A stretch of 32,064 nt of DNA, from contig JAHBMJ010001357.1 of NCBI GenBank assembly GCA_018398765.1, forward strand, positions 1-32,064. The letters run 5' to 3'. The number at the start of each line of letters is the position of its first letter. Position 1 is the first letter of the stretch. This DNA comes from Chromera velia. Lineage: Eukaryota > Sar > Chromeraceae. The notes beneath the pieces were generated by a model, which made no database searches, was not told the DNA's origin, and worked only from the letters and a program-made list of their open reading frames with translations. Shown in pieces: positions 28,801 to 32,064 of the stretch. The position numbers and the translations under genes are program-made.

Positions 28801-31395
28801 CCCCTCAACTGCTCGGGAAACGCGTCCAGAAGGGTGCGCATCGCATTGTGAACCAGGGCGTCCCTGCCGCCTTCTCGTTCGGTCTCATCTGCATGCACAG
28901 ATAGGTAGAGAAACGGCATCCATTGAAAAATAATCAATACTTGCAGTCATTCAAGAAAGGAAGGAGTCTGTGACTGACCAGATGCAAGAGACCGAAAAAG
29001 GCGTCGGCGGCTGCTTTCAGCAGTAGCAGCTTCTGCAAGACGGCGGAGCGAAGCCTCCAGAACATTCCGGTCAACCAACGCCGCCAGGACCCCCCGACCA
29101 CCCCTATTCCACAACGTCTGCAGCACCCGAAGAGACCCCGCCCGTGCAGCTAGCAACACAGGAGTCGCTCGGTCGGCACGCTCCCGGTTTGGGAGTGCCT
29201 GATGGTCTAGGAGGACGGATACGATATCCTCCCGCCCACTAGAACTTGCAAGGTGGGATGCTGTCGCCCCCGACCAGTCTACTGCATCAGAGTTCACGGT
29301 TTGGCTGTCCAGCCACCCTCTGACCACACCCAAGTGCCCGTGCTCAGCTGCCAGGTGTAAGACTGTCCGTCCCCCCTCCCCGACCGCCTCTCTGTTCGCC
29401 CCACTCTGCAACAAAAATTGCACCACCGGGAAATGCCCGGCAGCAGCAGCCTCCAGCAGGGGCGTACGCGATGCCCCATTGGGGACCTCCAAGACTTCTT
29501 CTGCAGGCGCCCCAGCCCCCCGTTCACTCTCTACCAGCAACTCAACCACTCGCAATAACCCCCTCCTTGCCGCAATATGCAACGGCTTCTCCTTCACCCG
29601 ATCTGTTGTTTCAGCGGCTAGCACCGCTCTCTTTTCAGCGTCAGAGAGTCGCTGCAGCAAGCTACGCACCACTGCAACGGTTCTGGCCTCAGCCATGGAT
29701 GGCTGCTCAACAGCAAAGTGTAGTGCCTGCTTGCCATCACCGTTTGTGCTCGGCACAACAGATGCACCAGCCGCTAACAGCGCACTGACTGCGTCACCGT
29801 GCCCCCGCTGTGCAGCATACATCAGTGGTGTCATGCCCCGTACTCCTCCCTCAATTCCTTCTCCCACACCGCCACCCGCATTCACATTCGCGTTCCCATC
29901 TCCAACCAAAAACTGAATCGCAGCAACCTTGCCATTCTGTGCAGCCAGGTGCAGCGGCATATCAAAAGATTCATCACGCGCGTGCACAGCGGAATGGTCA
30001 CGATCAAAAACAAGCTGCAACGTCTCTGTTTGCATGCGGTCGGTCACAGTCTTGTACAAACGGCCGTGCGAACGGAACGAAGGATCAGACTCGGAAGTAC
30101 CCGCAGCGGCTACGTGCAGAAGCGTGCGATGAAAAGGAGCACGAACGTAGGAAGAACCCACCCCCAAAGGCGAAAAAAAAAGTTGCAACACAGATACAGA
30201 ACCAAAGCAAACAGCCACAACCAACGGAGTCATGCCATGCACATCCATCACAGACACAGAAGCGTTTCCTTTTTCGAGCAAAACCTCAGCCGCACCCCGA
30301 CAGTCCAGCTTGGCAGCAACATGCAGCGGCGTCCACCCCAGCGAAACACCCTGACGCCGATCCCACTCACCTCTTGTGTCTGCCTGCATACTTCCTCTCT
30401 TGAGCAAAATTTCCACAGTATTCTTGCTGTCTACCCCAGTATACCCGTCCCGCCGACACCCTCCCGCAGCCGCATGCAGCACAGTTGCCCCTTCATAGTT
30501 CCGATGCGCAATGTTACTCCCGTTTTGCACGAGAACAGACACAACGTCGGCCACTCCTGCAGCGGCTGCCAGAAAAAGGGCAGTTTCTCTCTGCGGCTCC
30601 TCTGTCACGGGATCAACCCCCCCCTCTTCGTGCACGTCAGCGCCTCTATCGAGAAGGCCCTGAACAACAGTAGGACTGGCCTGTTGGGCAGCCAGCATCA
30701 GCACTGTGCGATTTGACTGGGGAGCGCGTGCGCCGAGGCTCCAGCCATTCTGACCCAGAACATCCAGCACATTCGTACGATTTCGGGAGAATGCTGCACT
30801 CCAGGGCGTTTCGGAACCAGCGGTCTGTGCCCACATGTTCGCGTCTGCGTCCAGCAGCAGCTGCACCACCTCGGCGTGGCCGTTCGAGGCAGCACTATAC
30901 AGGGGGGTCTCCTGGGACGAGGTCCGGGCGTCGACCGTGGCGCCTGCGGCCAGCAGCAGCTGCACCACCTCGGCGTGGCCGTTTCAGGCAGCCCTATACA
31001 GGGGGGTCTCCTGGTCCGAGTCCCGGGCGTCGACCGTGGCGCCTGCGGCCAGCAGCAGCTACAGCACCTCGGCATAGCCCCTCGAGGCAGGCTCGTACAG
31101 GGGGGTCCGCTGGGATGAGGTCCGGGCGTCGACCGTGGCGCCTGCGGCTAGCAGCAGCTGCACCACCTCGGCATAGCCGTTCGAGGCAGCACCGTACAGG
31201 GGGGTCCACTGGTATGAGGTCCAGGCATCGACCGTGGCGCCTGCGGCCAGCAGCAGCTGCACCACCTCGGCGTGGCCGCTCAGGATAGCACTGTACAGGG
31301 GGGTCCACTGGTACGAGTCCCGGGCGTCGACCGTGGCGCCTGCGGCCAGCAGCAGCTGCACCACCTCGGTGTGGCCCCTCGAGGCAGCCTTGTAT
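25886..31395 (-). CDS. Ankyrin-repeat protein with C-terminal multi-pass membrane domain (5' part disrupted)
   Basis: Minus-strand exons: (31395 or 30836)-28979, 28888-28416, 28246-27974, 27857-27762, 27641-27075, 26502-26126, 25925-25886, all in matching phase. From the first in-frame ATG not followed by a stop (30836) the product has about 1,227 residues. Residues 1 to about 870 are ankyrin repeats (TPLHVAAKLDCRGAAEVLLE, TALMLAARTGALEAVKGL). Membrane segments lie at about 901-920, 946-962, 972-997, 1017-1040, 1137-1155 and 1161-1185. A Cys/Lys-rich loop (CQKCERQKREAKRQRQKR) precedes VEEIPQLLLKVLFFVL, like the (E/D)(D/E)IPQ motif seen in membrane proteins of several protists. The architecture suggests a membrane-anchored sensor or channel-like protein. 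The last exon is the least certain. Upstream of 30836 the ankyrin frame continues but is broken by two stops. Confidence 0.75.
26544..27103 (-). repeat. 62/63-bp minisatellite, nine units, copying an exon/intron boundary
   Basis: Nine head-to-tail units, each containing (plus strand) CTCACCGGACACGGAGTAAA, then GGGACCAACCAACCTTCTTAC and CCGCCCACAGCACACT. The unit at the minus-strand 5' end (27040-27103) overlaps the last coding bases of the 27641-27075 exon and its donor AAG|GTTGGT. The other eight fill the intron. Each repeats the donor-like AAG|GTTGGT, and nearly all repeat CCG|GTGAGA. Unit lengths of 62 and 63 rotate the reading frame from copy to copy. Confidence 0.9.
27662..27755 (-). repeat. 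Two-copy 45-bp tandem repeat inside a short intron
   Basis: The 120-base intron between the 27857-27762 and 27641-27075 exons contains AATCTCTTTCTCTCTCAAATC...CTTGCCTGC twice with minor changes. Each copy is pyrimidine-rich and acceptor-like, but only the last ends in TGTGCAG. Confidence 0.7.
30850..31395 (-). repeat. Six near-identical 99-bp ankyrin-coding units
   Basis: Copies are spaced exactly 99 bases (GAGGTGGTGCAG cores complementary to plus-strand CCACCTCGG at 30866, 30965, 31064, 31163, 31262 and 31361). Each encodes one 33-residue ankyrin repeat (TPLYSAASNGHAEVVQLLLA). Near identity at DNA level points to recent expansion or gene conversion, in contrast to the well diverged repeats downstream. 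Confidence 0.95.
30984..31061 (-). pseudogene. Two in-frame stop codons in the ankyrin array
   Basis: In the same frame as the main exon, TAG at 31061-31059 replaces the CAG of EVVQLLL, and TGA at 30986-30984 replaces the TCG of AASNGH. Frame is otherwise kept on both sides over the entire array. Either the true start is downstream (ATG 30836), or the 5' end of this allele is dead, or the assembly has errors in this repeat. Confidence 0.8.
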
Positions 31396-31399
31396 AGGA

Positions 31400-32064
31400 G
31401 GGTCTCAAGACAAATCTATCCCAAACGGTCTCCAACAGTAAAACGGTCTCCAAAACAACCATACCTCTCAAGCTTTTTTAGGCAGTAAACAATATTTAAA
31501 AGCTTAAAACAAAGAGTTTTAAGCGATCAAACAGTACGATTTCCTGTTTTTAAATTAATTGGGTTTAGTAAGAGAAAAAAATATATTGTATTTGACCGTG
31601 CGGCGAGCGTGTTTTGTGCGTCAACGCACGTGCCTGTCATGCATGTAATTAAGGCGGCGGCGGGGAGCACTGGAATTAAGGCGGCTTTGCTGAGGAGCTG
31701 GGGTTGCTTTCGCCATTCTTCCGGTGAGTCTGTAGTTCCGTGAGTCCATGTGAAAACGGGACTAGACCGACTCCAACACTAATTCTGACTCCAAAATTTT
31801 TTTAAATATACAAACAGTTTAAACTAGTTTAAACATATTCAAAATCGTTTAAGTATATCTTTAGCGATTCTTTTGTTGTTTTTAAAGGTTTTAAATTAGA
31901 GCCCGGAGTGTATGAGAGTGAAGGTTGGAAGTGGTGTAGCACAGTGGCAGGCCGGGCCGGCGGGTTTGCGTGCATGCCGCGCGTGGCATGCAGTGCCGCG
32001 CCGTACGTACGTGCGTCTGTGCCGCGGCCTGCCCCAACCGGCCCACGCTTGACTGACGTATGCA
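31400..32064. other. Non-coding 5' flank of the ankyrin gene
   Basis: Two ACGGTCTCCAA repeats lie near 31425-31455, then AT-rich DNA with TTTAAA-type repeats (31480-31560 and 31795-31895) and a duplicated AATTAAGGCGGC (31647 and 31674). The last 120 bases are GC-rich and palindromic. No coding frame is supported. Confidence 0.45.
31946..32033. repeat. Nested GC-rich inverted repeats
   Basis: GGCAGGCCG at 31946-31954 pairs with CGGCCTGCC at 32025-32033. Between them TGCATGCC (31971-31978) pairs with GGCATGCA (31985-31992) across a 6-base loop. Together they could form a branched hairpin. Confidence 0.6.

Noticed and set aside
29471-30716. Plus-strand ORFs opposite the ankyrin exon, up to 305 codons
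   Set aside because: They are shadows of the minus-strand ankyrin-coding DNA; the ankyrin consensus is clear on the minus strand only.

Overview
The window looks like nuclear DNA of an intron-rich, repeat-rich unicellular eukaryote. The evidence is spliceosomal introns of 30 to about 900 bases (one intron built of repeats reaches about 1.6 kb), large EF-hand and ankyrin/multi-membrane proteins, an RHS/Crinkler-type NTPase, micro- and minisatellites, and retroelement debris. I infer an alveolate, perhaps a chromerid alga such as Chromera; no marker gene settles this. There is no prokaryotic operon structure, rRNA, recognisable tRNA or CRISPR array.

Layout: (1) 1-1345, the 3' end of an open frame with a transposase-like motif, followed by AT-rich, CTAG-rich debris to about 2.9 kb. 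(2) 2879-8405, minus strand, a seven-exon gene for a protein of about 1,029 residues with many EF-hand-like units. All its junctions keep phase, and one canonical EF-hand loop is created only by splicing. (3) 8.8-10.8 kb, a non-LTR retroelement C-terminal fragment, tandem duplications and hairpins. (4) 10.8-18.5 kb, plus strand, a chain of small exons that keep phase. It includes a triplicated exon, an exon made of an 18-bp coding minisatellite and an intron filled by a 22-bp minisatellite, and it leads to a large 3' exon encoding an RHS/Crinkler-like NTPase with a nuclease-like tail. The last exon appears to carry a 4-bp duplication that shifts its frame. (5) 18.5-25.3 kb, mostly repeats: a MITE-like element, purine and pyrimidine tracts, a minisatellite related to the one at 11.4 kb, a small signal-peptide ORF and about three copies of an AT-rich repeat. 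(6) 25.9-31.4 kb, minus strand, an ankyrin-repeat protein with about six C-terminal membrane segments. Its 5' end is a 99-bp tandem array with two in-frame stops, and one intron is filled by a 62/63-bp minisatellite that copies the exon/intron boundary. (7) 31.4-32.06 kb, non-coding.

A theme runs through all three large genes. Splice sites share an unusual style (donors often GTCAG with C at +3, acceptors mostly YGCAG), and several minisatellites carry these splice-site-like motifs inside the repeated unit. Exon duplication, coding repeats and intron repeats therefore seem linked here. All gene models are by eye, from reading-frame and splice-phase consistency, with no transcript evidence.
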